DNA of 64,000 nucleotides from Flaccisagitta enflata (taxonomy: Eukaryota > Chaetognatha > Sagittoidea > Aphragmophora). Below are positions 20,020 to 31,226 of the stretch, piece after piece. Position 1 is the first letter of the stretch; every line of letters starts with the position of its first letter. The stretch is from positions 15,190,001 to 15,254,000 of the forward strand of contig OZ231126.1 of NCBI GenBank assembly GCA_965153355.1. The letters are read 5' to 3'. Under the pieces are notes generated by a model. That model was not told the DNA's origin. It ran no database searches and worked only from the letters and a program-made list of their open reading frames with translations. The position numbers and the translations under genes are program-made.

Positions 20020-20900
20020 TTTGGCTGGTAGTGCGGCCTTGTCAGCCCTGGCTTGCGGGGTTGTGGCTGAAGGAGGGGGAGCAGGCACCGAAGGGGCCGA
20101 TGACCTAGGCTTTCACACGCATGGGGAATTTTCTCCTCCTTCTCCTCCTCCTTCACGCACCCCTCCTCCTCAGCCTGGAGTAGCTCATCTGCCTGAGGCC
20201 CATATCCAGTTTCTGAGGCCCAAATCCCAGTCTTGAGGCCTAAACTTAGAGACTGGAATCTGGGCCTGGGGTTGGGATTTGGGCCTCAAGACTGGGATTT
20301 GGGGCCTCAAGACTGGGATTTGGGGCCTCAAGATCAGATGGGCCCTCTAGGGTTGAGATATGGGCCTGATGATGGGGAAGGGGGGCATTTAAGGAGGAGG
20401 CCCCCGCCCAAAAGGAGGAACAAGTCATCCAAGGATCGCACATGGTCAGCGGTACCCAATGCCCTGCTTGGAGTGATTAGCTGAAGAAGTAGAGTGAGAG
20501 CAGGGCAGCGGCCCCAAAGAGCCAATGTCCTGTAGGACACAGGGGTGAATTTCCATACATCTTGAGCAATTATCCATAATATTCAATGGGAACTTTGCAT
20601 TTTTTCAATTTCTTGTCAATTTGCCATATTATTCAATAGGAATTTAACATTATTTTCAGTTCTTATCAATTTTCCATGTTATTCAATGGGAAACATGCAT
20701 TTTTTGCTTTTTCGTTAATTTTCCATGTTATTCAATGTGAAGTTTGCATTTTGTCAACTTTCCATGTTATTCAATGGGAATTTGAGGCTTGAGAAGCTTT
20801 GGGGGGGGGACGGACATACGGACGTATGGAAATTCACCCCTGTGTCCTACAGGACATCGGCCCTTTGGGGCCGCTGCCCAAAAAGCGAGAGAAGAGGAAA
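20020..20900. mobile_element. Composite family B/C element
   Basis: It starts with a B-type segment (GAAGGGGCCGATGACCTAGG CTTTCACAC then TTTTCTCCTCC) followed by a TGGGATTTGGGGCCTCAAGA C repeat. A module CATGGTCAGCGGTACCCAAT GCCCTGC and GGGCAGCGGCCCC at about 20508 lead into GTCCTGTAGGACACAGGGGT. This end is repeated inverted at about 20826-20885. Between the inverted ends are five copies of CCATATTATTCAATGGGAA-type sequence. The ORFs here read only repeat sequence. Confidence 0.75.
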
Positions 20901-21537
20901 AGGATAAAGGAGCAAAGAGAGAAAAGAGCGAGAGAAGAAGAAAGGAATGAAACGTCGGTGAAATGGTCGCATTCACGGTGAGGCAAATGTTTTGGGCAGG
21001 ATACAAGGGTATCATAGTCACGTTCGGGTGGACAGGCGCAGGGGCGAATTTGAGCCTAAACTTTTGGGGCAGAAAGCCAAAACTGTGTCCCAACGAATCT
21101 TGTGATTTTTCTATTACAAATTATGCAACTAATATTACTTATTAGTATTGCTTTTTAATGTAGCTATTGTGTTATCATATAAACGGAAGTCTTGCTTTAT
21201 TACAGTGTAAAATGTTTAATATCTAAAGCATAAACAAGCCCAAGGATAATGTTTTGTCATATAATGTGAAGCATGCATAGTTATTGTCAAAAATTTTGTT
21301 ATATTTGGAGCATTGTCCTTTTCGCATCTTGGGGCAAAGCAGAATCATTTTCCATCGGACGTTTTTAAAGAGGATTTCAATTTTTGGTGAAAACTTGGAA
21401 ATGAGTAATGATTCAGATCGATTTGGTTGATGAAGGTCAAAGGCATCAACCTAGACAACTAATTGAATGGCCGAGGGGATGAATAGCTCTGTAGATCGAT
21501 CCCATAAAACCCCACTGTATTACAGCTGGAAACATTT

Positions 21538-21598
<61 letters not shown>

Positions 21599-21940
21599 TT
21601 TGTGTCCCGATGAGTTTTGTGCCCCAACAAAAAGGGCGACAGCTGCTGTCCCTGATGCCCCGTCAAACATGCCCCTGGACAGGAGCAGTGATGAACTTGA
21701 CCAGTCAGGGGCGACAAGGTTACAGGAAAACGCGAATAATTGACTAATGCGATCGATGGACCAGACAGACCGACAAACGGACCTGGAAAGAGCACATGAA
21801 TATAGAGTCGCCTAGCTCACCCCCGATAATCATCCAATCGAGGATGCACGCAAGTTTAGGGGGCGGGGGTTGGAGGTTAGTCAAGATTAGCTGCTTACAC
21901 GTATTTTATATTAAGTGTTATGGGCTGATTGATTTATAGG
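20900..21940. other. No confirmed gene; (TC)n tract
   Basis: An AGAGAAGAGG-rich start is followed by AT-rich sequence, a family A-like fragment (GTCACGTTCGGGTGG near 21017), and (TC)n at 21543-21592. An exon-like frame just after the (TC)n (about 21625-21730) is discussed with the death-domain exon. Confidence 0.4.
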
Positions 21941-21942
21941 AA

Positions 21943-22391
21943 ACAAGGCCGGATACACGGCTACCTTAGTCGCGTGCGGGTGGGCAGGGGCGGCGAAAAA
22001 AGCTAAGCGTGACGGATGGACGGACGGACAGACGGACAGACGGACCGACCGACCGACAGACGGACAGAGCGGGTTGTAGAGTACGCCTGTCAGGTTGCCT
22101 TGATTGGCGAAAATGCCCCAATGCACCTCAGTTATCTTATTCATTTGCCAAAAATCTCTCAAAGAGCTACTGCATGACTTTGAAATTAATCGGGAACCTT
22201 TTTAAGGATGACTCATAGATGTGCATGAGCGAGACAGATATTACATAAAAGAAATATGGATTCTAATAATGATTGCAGCTAATTTAAATAATCTTTGGCA
22301 AAGAACCAAATTAAATAGGGCGCATTGGGTGACTTTCACCACTTAAGGCATCCTGACAGGCATATTGTAGAGTCGCGTGCACGCAACTAAA
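21943..22391 (+). mobile_element. Family A element interrupted by a nested MITE
   Basis: The left end is ACAAGGCCGGATACACGGCT, then AGTCGCGTGCGGGTGGGCAG and a GGACGGACAGACGG tract to 22081. The right end is GAGTCGCGTGCACGCAACTA AAA at 22371-22391. The two halves are separated by a 283-bp insertion with an 8-bp target duplication. The left word GTCGCGTGC matches the right hairpin. Confidence 0.8.
22082..22364. mobile_element. hAT-like MITE nested in family A, 8-bp target duplication
   Basis: The termini are TACGCCTGTCAGG and CCTGACAGGCATA (12 of 13 paired), with similarity extending about 40 bp inward. TTGTAGAG occurs on both sides (22074-22081 and 22365-22372), and removing one copy with the insert restores the normal family A right end. 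An 8-bp duplication is typical of hAT elements. There is no coding capacity. Confidence 0.8.
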
Positions 22392-23500
22392 AACATTCAC
22401 AGGTTTAGATTCACCCATTACTTTTAAAGAATAAGGAGAAATGGATTCATGTATCTTTGATGGATGCATTTCGAAAAATCGGTTCATGACATGACACGAC
22501 ACTTAAAACTCACTGTAATCAAGTTAATATTTTGCTGGACTCATGTCTCAACCCAAAAAGCGAGTGAGATGAGTGATTGTGCTGATGGATACATTGAACT
22601 TGCTTGGAAGTGCGAACTGCAGTATCAAATAGAATGAATTCACTCCCTCAGAATGAAAGGAATCGCTGAAGAAGCAGATAATAAAGAAAGAAACAGAAAT
22701 AAGGAAAACGACAAAGGGTGGGGGGGGGATGGGGTGCGAGGAGAAGGATGAGGATGATAACTTTCAAAAGAAGATAGCCACAGTTGACACTATCGTCAAT
22801 ATTTCCTCCATAATCTTTCTTAGTGATTCAAAAAAGAGGTCTTTTTATTTTTTGCTTCAACTGACGGATGAGGAACAATGGGAGAGAACAAAAATAAAAG
22901 TAACTTGTGATATCTTTGAAATGTTGGATGTGTTATCAAAAGTTTCAATTTCTGTGCATTTATACATTAGTTTGCATGGGTGTGCTTAATGCAAGTTTGA
23001 GAGTCTTTGAGCTCGTGTAACTTAATTTGCATTGGTCATGTTTACCCATATTGTGTGAGAAATACGCATGATGGGCAACTCTAACATTTCGTGACGAGAT
23101 CGGATGGAAAGTGAGCAAAGAGAAAGAATGGAAATTTTAGGCCTGCGGGTTCCAGAATATTGCCCTAAAGAAAGAGACGGGGATGGCGGGGGGGGGGGGG
23201 AGGGGGAAGAGGGGATGGCGGAGAGGGGCAAGATATAGGATCAAATCGTGCAGTCTTAGCCATGAAATTGTTGTAATCTAGAAATATCATTCTTATTTTT
23301 GCTCCGATTCAAAATTCAGTCAATATTGCAAGTGTCCCATTTCAAAACTACTACCTATGCTTTGCTACAGCCATGTCATTACATGTCTCCAATATGCATC
23401 GCCTGGCCTCGTGATTTCCTGACGTGCATCTGAGTAATTTCGTTGTCAATGACACTGAGGCTTAATAATGGTTAGGCAGCCATTTATTTAGGTTTCCGGT
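22392..23500. other. No gene recognised
   Basis: Mixed unique sequence with G-runs at about 22713 and 23190. The 86-codon ORF at 22729-22989 has no features I recognise and sits in repeat-flanked DNA. It is noted but not called. Confidence 0.4.
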
Positions 23501-23589
23501 TTTTAGTCGCGTGCTACGCGACTCTACACCCCACTACGTCGGTCGGTTGGTCGGTCGGTTGGTCGGTCAGTCGATCGGTTGGTCGGTCC

Positions 23590-23885
23590 CCTTTTGGGCA
23601 GCGGCCCCGAAGGGATCGATGACCTATGCTTTCACACAGGGGAATTTTCTCCTCCTCCTTCTTCTCCTCCTTCTCCGTACACCCCCCTACCTCCTGGCCC
23701 ATATCTCAGCCTCAAACCCCATATCTCAGCCTTGGCCTGGAGGTGGAGTGGAGGAGGAGAAGAAGGAGGAGGAGAAAATTCCCCTGTGTGAAAGCATAGG
23801 TCATCGATCCCTTTGGGGCCGCTGCCCTGCTCCCCCCTCAACTTCAACCACAACCTACTGAGGCAGGGCACGGATACCGCTGACC
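23590..23885. mobile_element. Family B foldback element with arms of about 70 bp
   Basis: TTTTGGGCAGCGGCCCCGAA GGGATCGATGACC...CACAGGGGAATTTTC appears at 23590-23660 and inverted at 23765-23830. It is followed by the outer module ending GGTATCCGTGCCCTGCCTCA as its complement, and GACCATCTAACG. The CTCCTCCTTC spacer makes long meaningless ORFs on both strands. Confidence 0.8.
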
Positions 23886-23962
23886 ATCTAACGGTTTTGC
23901 GACTAATTACTTTTTCAGCGTTTTTGAGCTTTTTAAGCATACGGCTCCTGCCCGGATGCCCT

Positions 23963-24007
23963 AGTGCTGGAAAAGGTCACTAGGGCCTAGTGACCTTTTC
24001 CAGCACT
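23963..24007. repeat. 45-bp perfect palindrome
   Basis: The arms AGTGCTGGAAAAGGTCACTA GG (23963-23984) and its exact complement (23986-24007) are separated by one G. It lies inside a family A copy. Confidence 0.9.
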
Positions 24008-24294
24008 GCTCCTGCCCACCCGCACGCGACTAGGGTAGCCGTGTATGCGGCCTTGCTGTTGGATAATTTGCGTGTTCAACAAAAAAATCATTGGATTTTC
24101 AAGATGACATTAAGTAACTTTGAGGGAAAAGAGGGAAAGATAATGAGCGTTGTGAGGTCTCTATCGCATGACAATAAGGGAAACTGTAAAAGAGAAAATT
24201 TCTCATGGAACAAAAGAAAAATGTTCACGCTGCTGGGGCAGTCTGTGACAAGCGGACTAAGGTTGGAACCATGACCTTTTTGATTTCTTTCATT

Positions 24295-24445
24295 TTTAGT
24301 CGCGTGCACGCGACTCTATAACCCACTCTGTCCGTCTGTCTGTCGGTCCGTCTGTCGGTCACGCTTAGCTTTTCTTAGCTTTTTCGCCGCTCCTGCCCAC
24401 CCGCACGCGACTTCGGCTCGTGTATACGGCCTTGTTGGTATATAG
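24295..24445 (-). mobile_element. Family A element, full-length 150 bp
   Basis: It reads TTTTTAGTCGCGTGCACGCG ACTC at one end and CACCCGCACGCGAC...TATACGGCCTTGTT at the other, with CCGTCTGTCTGTCGG between. It is one of the cleanest copies, and the GTCGCGTGC word is present at both ends in inverted form. Confidence 0.8.
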
Positions 24446-25870
24446 TATCACCCTATGGAGATGTACTCTCATGACAAAAATTTTGGCTCCATCACCCCTT
24501 GGTGGGGGTGATAGGGAGGTGACAAATTTTTAGGGGGGCTGTTTATATGCTTATTTCATTTTTTCATGGTGTCTTCCCGTGAAAGACTCAAGATATTTTA
24601 AGAACTGAATTAACCTAAATATAGTAAGGGCTTTTCATTGAAAAAACTGAAAAAACCAAAATTTTAAATATTTCAAAATTCTAGGCCAAAAAAGGGGGTA
24701 TTTTGGTGATTTCGGCACTAAGGGACGTGAAACTCAAATTTTCGACTTCACCAATGGATTCCTTATGTCGCGCTGAAATTTAGCACAGAATTTGCTACCC
24801 ATGCCCAATGAATCATGATTTTTATAAAACAAAATTAGCGGAAATTTTTTTCTTGGGTGTTTTCAATAAAGTTATGAATCGATATATTTTGTATGGATAA
24901 ACTTTCACATGCCAGTTTTGACCTCAAACTTCTCATTTTATGGTTGAAAAATAGGTGAAAAAGATAGAAAAATTCAATTTGTTTTTCTACCATGACCTAC
25001 ACAGAATTACAAATTTGCATAAAAAATCAAAATATCAACAAAATAAGAACATAGTGCGATCCCTAAATCATGTACTGAGAGCGCTATGTTCTTATTTAGT
25101 TGATATTTTGATTTTCCATGCAAATTTGTAATTATGTCTAAGCATAAATGAGATGCTTGTAAAAGATTTCTTCACTCTTTTGGCACTTTATCATTGAATT
25201 TCTCTCAATCATTTTGAATTGATCTCATTTGGCGGTTACAGAATGGAGATCTTTCATAACCTGATATTTCAAGGTTGGAAAAAAAAAGAAAGATATTTTG
25301 ACTGAAGCAAAATCAGTGGTGGAAGTGGTGACTATGTCCTCTGGGTAAGTACTTCAGTTTTAATTTTCAGTGCGTCTTATGTCAATTTTACTGTGGGTAG
25401 ATAAAAATTGTGTCGAGTATAGAACTGCTAGAGGGGTAAATTTTGATTCAAAAATGCCCAAAATGGTCATTTTTTGGTTAATAATCCTTATTTCTCGCAG
25501 AACTAATACCATTATTGGACAAAACACCTGTGATTGGTTTCAAACAGAAAATATTTAGTAATGAAATACAAAAAATGAAGTGTGGGCTCCTAGGGGGGCC
25601 ACACAGGGCCATAAAAATCTTAAATATAGTTAAAATTGACCAAAATTGTGATTTTTTCTGTTTTGCTTTGAAACAAAATGAAATTTCCAATTTGGCAATA
25701 TTGAGGTGATGTGATTATGTACAACAGCTACATGAAACAGATAAAATACCTTCAGGGTTTGAATTAGGGAGCCCATAAAAGCCAAATATTGTCATATTGT
25801 CATTTTTTGGGTTTGATCTTTTTATGCGTAACTTTTGATTGAATGGAACAAGATTTATTTAAGTAACCCA
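24446..25870. other. AT-rich non-coding DNA with a long hairpin
   Basis: No gene is recognised. A hairpin at about 25003-25133 has arms of about 55 bp (ATTACAAATTTGCATAAAAA and its complement ATTTTTGCATGC-like right arm) around a 15-base loop. Confidence 0.6.
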
Positions 25871-26107
25871 TGCCCCACCCTTTTTTAGGGCAGCAGCCTC
25901 CAAGGGGACAAACTCATGTAGAACATAAAGGTAATCTGTTTGTATGTCCGTTTGTATGTTCACCTCCCTTCAGTGCTTCATCTCTCTTGGGGCCTATTCT
26001 GACCCATATTTTGCTTACTGGCTCAAATCCAAACAATATGACCCAAATCTAAGCATAATGGCCCAAATCCAAGCAGAATGGCTTAAATCCAGGAAGAATG
26101 GCTCATA

Positions 26108-26618
26108 GAGTAGATGTTGTCTAGACTTTGAAATACGGGGGAGCTCATAACCTCAGCATCAGTACAGTGAGGGAACTGATATTTTGTTAGTGTAATGTAT
26201 AGAGCTTAAAGGGTTGACGATGGGGTATGGTATCCCCCTACGGCTTACCTTACAAAAAAAACTTTTAGTATAAAATGTTAGAATCAATCACTTTTATGGC
26301 AGAATTTCAGCTTCATCTATTTGCTTTAATTGCAAAACCAGCCTGGGATTCAAACCTGGAACTTCTAAAGAAATGAAGTGATCAAGAGGGTTTAGAAGTC
26401 AAGTAAGTTAACCACTAAACCAATTCCGGCAGCTGTTTGAGTGGAGCAAATTTGTTTTAGTAAATTCAAAAGAATTTTCTATGCACAGAGCTGCCATACC
26501 CCATCGTCAACCCTATAGGACATAAGCATTTTACAGACACAGTTTCATTTCATTGGCGCAAATGGTAGTTAGGATATGAGGGCCCCCGCATTTCCAAGTC
26601 TAGACGACATCTACTGTA
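26108..26618. mobile_element. Element E copy 1 (inverted repeat)
   Basis: The ends are TAGATGTTGTCTAGACTTTG AAATACGGGGG at about 26111 and its diverged complement, ending CATCTACTGTA at 26618. An inner inverted pair GGGTTGACGATGGGGTATGG (26213) and its complement (26500) suggests a second, nested element. It matches the copy at 46849-47412. Confidence 0.75.
26335..26435 (-). pseudogene. tRNA-like sequence (possible SINE head)
   Basis: On the minus strand, TGGTTTAGTGG fits a pol III A box and GGTTTGAATCC differs from the B-box consensus by one base, about 60 bp apart. The T stem does not pair well, so a functional tRNA is unlikely. It lies inside the inner inverted pair of element E. Confidence 0.35.
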
Positions 26619-27420
26619 CAGTGGGAACTCGATTTAACGTCCTTGAAGGGACCAGGGTATTTTGGACGTTAAATCCGAGTGTTGTTAAATCGGATTCTAC
26701 AATTTTTACCATTTTTATTTCTTTTTGCTAACTCAGTCTAAGAAAACAATCAATTATACTCTAAGCCTTTATATCTAAAAATTACTTAAAAAATCTATTA
26801 GAAAAAAAAGTTGAGGGGATTAAACAATCAAACAATGTAATCAATGATAAATCATAATGAAATTTTAGCAATGATATGACTATAGTTATAACAAGCAATG
26901 AAGCATAGATAATGGCAATTTCAAATAACAGTCAAAATTATGTAAAGACAATTGTGGCAATGATAACGTCTGGCCAAAAAAAAATTGCAGGCTGAACCAG
27001 GTTAGCTAGAGAGTCGCGGTTTTTTTTGTTGGAAAGAGGAAGGTCCAATGAACATTTGTGGAGATTTTCATGACTCTCCGAGTATGTTTAGGTATGTAAA
27101 CAAACAAACAAAGTTTACCAAATTTTTGAAGGTCCAAAACTCTGTCAAGAAAAATATTTGAAATTATTCTTTTGATGTTTATTGCTCAAGAGGATCACGA
27201 TCAGTTTTCATGAAGAAAACAGTTTGTTTTATTGTTTATTTTGATTTTGGAAAATGTTGAAAATTTGTTCTTTTGTCTATCTTTTTTAATTTTTGTAAAA
27301 TCCACCAGAGACCTGCCACATGTCCTTTTTTTGGCCCTTTCCCCCTCAAAATTGATATTCTGACAAATGAACAACTTGTTTCTTGAGAAATTAGGATTCT
27401 GGACCACTTGTTGATCTATC
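26619..27420. other. No gene recognised; mariner-like end fragment
   Basis: TACAGTGGGAACTCGATTTA at 26616 abuts element E and resembles the terminus of TA-inserting MITEs. TTTAACGTCC / GGACGTTAAAT forms a short hairpin there. The remainder is AT-rich. Confidence 0.4.
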
Positions 27421-27426
27421 CATCCC

Positions 27427-27495
27427 ATATTGGCGCAATGGTAAAGATTCTCTGGTCCAGATTCTATGGTCATGAGTTCAATTCTAACCATTGCT
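27427..27495 (+). pseudogene. tRNA-Trp-like relic (anticodon CCA)
   Basis: TTGGCGCAATGGTAAAGATT supplies an A box and D arm of tRNA-Trp type. GTCCAGA in the expected place gives a CCA anticodon loop, and AGTTCAATTCT stands at the B-box position. The acceptor and T stems pair poorly. It is probably a decayed tRNA or tRNA-derived SINE head. Confidence 0.4.
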
Positions 27496-27499
27496 GTTT

Positions 27500-28507
27500 G
27501 GCAATAGTCTGAAACACAAAAAGTGATGGGAAAATTGGTAAACTTTACTTTTGCCGATTTTTTTTTCTACAAAAGACACAAGCTAACTTTTGCTAAGTTT
27601 TGCCAAGTTAAACCAAAGCAACATGTTTTGAAGAATCATTCATAAATTCATTCTTACGTTTTATTTTCTTTAATTCAAAACAAGATTTTTTTACACACTT
27701 AATTGAAACAGTGATCCAACCATAAAAAATGGAAAGATTATAAAAATCAAATTGCTTGAATGTTAAGCTTCGGGCTAGCAACACAAATTTTATCTGGCTG
27801 AAAATTGGCCATCTTCATATCAAATTCGTAGTGTCTTTTGATCTTGACTTAGAAATGTTAAGTATATCTGTTTTTTAAATTTTCATTATTTCAAAAGTGG
27901 AGTAGATGTATTAGGTACTGTATGCAAAACTATTGAGCACTAACAACAATATGCAAATTAAATGTGAGAGTGAAATAGAGACACAACCTGAAAGCTTTTT
28001 GAGGTTTGGTATGAGAATCACATAAAATTTGCTGATTTCTCTTTATAGTTAGATGGTAAGGAAAACCATCATGCTGAACCTAGTTGATCACATTTTCACT
28101 GGAAACAAATTAAAACTAGTAATGAACAAACAAACAAGATTTGGCTTAGTACATAAATAGTTTTATTGTTGCATGGTTAACCTCATTGTAAGTTACAAAA
28201 AAATGGATGTAAACTGTTGATTAAATTGAATTGCAGCAATATGCAAATGAGCTTTAGATTTGATCAGTTTGATGATGCAAAGTATCAGCTGCCTGAAAGA
28301 TAAGGGATTATTTTGATGATTTTATCAGATGTTTAACAGTTAGGCATCCCAACTGTCAACAACCATTAGGAAATAAAATTCAAAATCCCTCAACCCATAG
28401 CCCTCATTGCTGAAGAAGGGAGAGTTAAGTGGGATTGCATTAACTGCAAATGTGAAGACTGCAATATTTAGATGAAGTTGTTGTTTTTTGTTATTTTTTT
28501 TTGCTTG
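27500..28507. other. No gene recognised
   Basis: AT-rich sequence with two occurrences of the CAATATGCAAAT motif (about 27948 and 28237) that also marks the 31.6-33.5 kb array. Confidence 0.4.
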
Positions 28508-29263
28508 TACACCGTCTTTAAATCGAATTGACTTATGTTAAACCTTTATAAATCCTAAACTAATTGGCAAAAAGTCTTCAAATTTTCAGAGAATGATGGT
28601 AATATACTACGGTTTTGTTAAGCAAAACTTCAATTTTTGGCTATGGAAAGGTGAGGATCAGCTAATCATTGAAAAAAGTGGATTTTTAGGGGCAAAATCA
28701 CTTATTTCATACGGTTTCTAGAAAGAAGTTGTTATTATAAACTTACCATTTCAAAATGGAACCCTGAGACTGGTTTCAAATGAAAAAAAAAAGATATTTT
28801 TTAGTTTTGGCAAATTTTTTGACCATTTTTTTACATTTATGAAGATTTTGATCAATTTTACAGAATTTGAAAGCTGTTTGACAGCAGAATTTTTTCTCAA
28901 ATCAATCGTAACCTATTGAAATATCCAAATTTTCTGAAATTTTTTAACAGAACTGAAATCTATGATATATTGTCTGCCATTTGAGACCTTCCCCGGGGCT
29001 ATAGCTGTTTTCTTTAGAAATAGCGTGCAAATAAAGAAAGCTTCTTTGCGGAAGGAAATATGGAAGAATTGTTGCTGCTTCAAAAGTGAATTTTATTTGA
29101 TGTTTTGCCAATCCTCAACTATCTAATACCCCAATTTGAGGTTTTGTATAACAAAACCGTAGTATGTTACCAACATTCTCTGAAAATTTGAAGACTTTTT
29201 GCTAAGTAGTTTAGGATTTATAAAGGTTTAACAAAAGTCAATCCGATTTAAAGACGGTGTAAA
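28508..29263. mobile_element. Element F, foldback with arms of about 130 bp
   Basis: TACACCGTCTTTAAATCG at 28508 begins an arm containing ATACTACGGTTTTGTTA. The complement runs from about 29130 to 29263, ending CGATTTAAAGACGGTGTAA. Only a few differences occur over about 130 bp. The interior is AT-rich without coding capacity. Confidence 0.8.
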
Positions 29264-29429
29264 CTTTAAAGTTTCTCAGTAGGTCTGTCACTGCCCCGCT
29301 GTACTTGCCTGTAACTCATCAACAGTCATTGAAGCCTCTTCAGACTTTGACATCATCGTGGAGTCTAATTGTTCAAGATTTTAATCAATTTACCAATGTG
29401 TTTTTATTGGGATTAGTCTCATGCATGGA

Positions 29430-31215
29430 GCTACTTAATTACAGAATGCTTAACAAGTTTTTTCCATCAACATAATCTAAAATTTTTTAACTCCGATTTT
29501 TTCTTCTAAATCTGAAAAAACATATTCATTAAAACATTCATTATGAATGGTTCAGGCAAAGAATTTTGTGAGTTTTTTTTCTGAATTTATCTGCAACTCT
29601 TCATAGTGAGCATCAAAAAAATAACTTTAGTGGAGGCTAGTCATTCTTGTCATGCAACAACTAGGATCTGTAAAAATTGTTATGACTACAATATGTAAAT
29701 GAGTTTTCCCTCTGTTTTTACAGACCTTGATATTATTAAGCAAAAAATCATTTTGGATCTCATTAGCATATTGTAGTATTTCTTTCTGCCGTCACAAGCT
29801 CTTACACTGTTGTAATGAGATGGATGAAATCGGCCACAGAAGAAAATTTCATGATTTAAGGAAACTGTGCTGTTGGCGGTCTCTATCAGATGGAAAAAGC
29901 ATGGTAGCCATCATGAACAATGATGAGCCATATCAGCTCATTCCAAGATGCTTTGAGTTCCAACAAACTCAAAATTGATGTTATAAGTCCCAAGAAACTT
30001 TTGGACTTAAAAGGGTCTCGCTTAATCAATCACTTCCATACCTTTTTTACTTGTGCTGTGCTAACCATTCAGATCTTTTACAGCTACTTGATATAAATTT
30101 GGCTGCGAATGAGTAGATGGATCTACAACCAGACAATTAAGACTCAAAAAAACACAACTGCAATTAGGATTTTGACCTTTCTATAGACAAGGGCTAAAAT
30201 TGTCTGAAAAAAAATACATAAAAAAGATGAAAATTGACCGAACAGATTTCCTTGCATTCAAAGCCATCAATTTTTGAATCCAGGATCTCTAATTTTCAAA
30301 CCAGATCTTACTCATAGCCTTAAATTCTTTCAAATTCTTCTTCTTGGTATAGTATTTCATGTATTGTTATCTCATGTTATTTTGAATGACAAAATGAAAA
30401 GGTTTCAAATTCAGTTACAATAGTTAAAAAATGGGCCAACAGCAATATGCAAATCAGGAGGTGGCAGATGATCTTTAACTGAAATGTAATGTAATGTAAT
30501 GGAACTGTAACAAAATGTAATTTAATGTTATCCAACTCTCATACATTTTTACCTTTAACTTTAAGAAACACTATATAAATCAACTTCATATGGCTGATAA
30601 ATTCTATGCGACGCACGTCACAGAATACTCCAAAAGAATATTGACCATCAACTATTTATAATTTTTTCTTATTTGGTTTTGTATTTTAAATCTGAAGAAA
30701 CATATTCAGCAAAATATTCATCATGATTTGTTAAAGGAAAGAATTAAGTTAATTTTTATCTGAATTCATCTCCAATTATTCATATTGAGCATCAAATAAA
30801 TGACTTTAGTCGAGGCTAGTCATTTTTGTCATGCAACAACCAGGATCAGTAAAAACTGTTACATCTACAATATGTAAATGAGTTTGCCTTCTATTTTAGC
30901 AGACCTTGATATCATTAAGCAAAGAATCTTTTTGGATCTCATTAGCATTTTGTAGCAATTCTTTTCTCCATCACAAGCTCTTATGCAATGAAAGAAATTT
31001 GCCACAGAAGAAAATTTCATGATTTTAGGGAACTGTTCTGTTGGCGGTCTCAATCATTTGGAATAAACTTGGTAGCCAGCATGAACTATATGATGAGCTT
31101 GTCAGCCCATTCCAAGGTGCCTTGAGAGTTCAAAAAAAAAAAAAAATTGATATTAGTTGCTTTATACAACATTTGGCCTTTAATTTATTAGAGTCTCGTT
31201 GAATCAATTACATCC
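29430..31215 (+). repeat. Two tandem copies of a roughly 1.2-kb unit
   Basis: About 29500-30120 and 30690-31215 share AGTCATTCTTGTCATGCAAC, TACAATATGTAAATGAGTTT and GATCTCATTAGCAT in the same order, offset by about 1175 bp. The ORF in the first copy (29727-29978) is broken in the second, which argues against a gene. Confidence 0.75.
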
Positions 31216-31226
31216 ATAACTTTTTA

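Larger units (their letters stand above)
23501..24058 (-). mobile_element. Family A element split by a family B element
   Basis: The right end (TTTTAGTCGCGTGCTACGCG ACTC) and GGTCGGTTGGTCGG tract run to about 23590. The left end (CACCCGCACGCGACTAGGGT AGCCG, then GCGGCCTTG) lies at about 24014-24055. A family B element fills 23590-23885, and a 45-bp palindrome lies at 23963-24007. Both ends carry GTCGCGTGC. Confidence 0.7.

Noticed and set aside
22729-22989. 86-codon ORF with DEEQWERTKIKV
   Set aside because: There is no homologue I recognise, no splice context, and it is adjacent to G-runs and elements. The amino-acid content alone is not enough.
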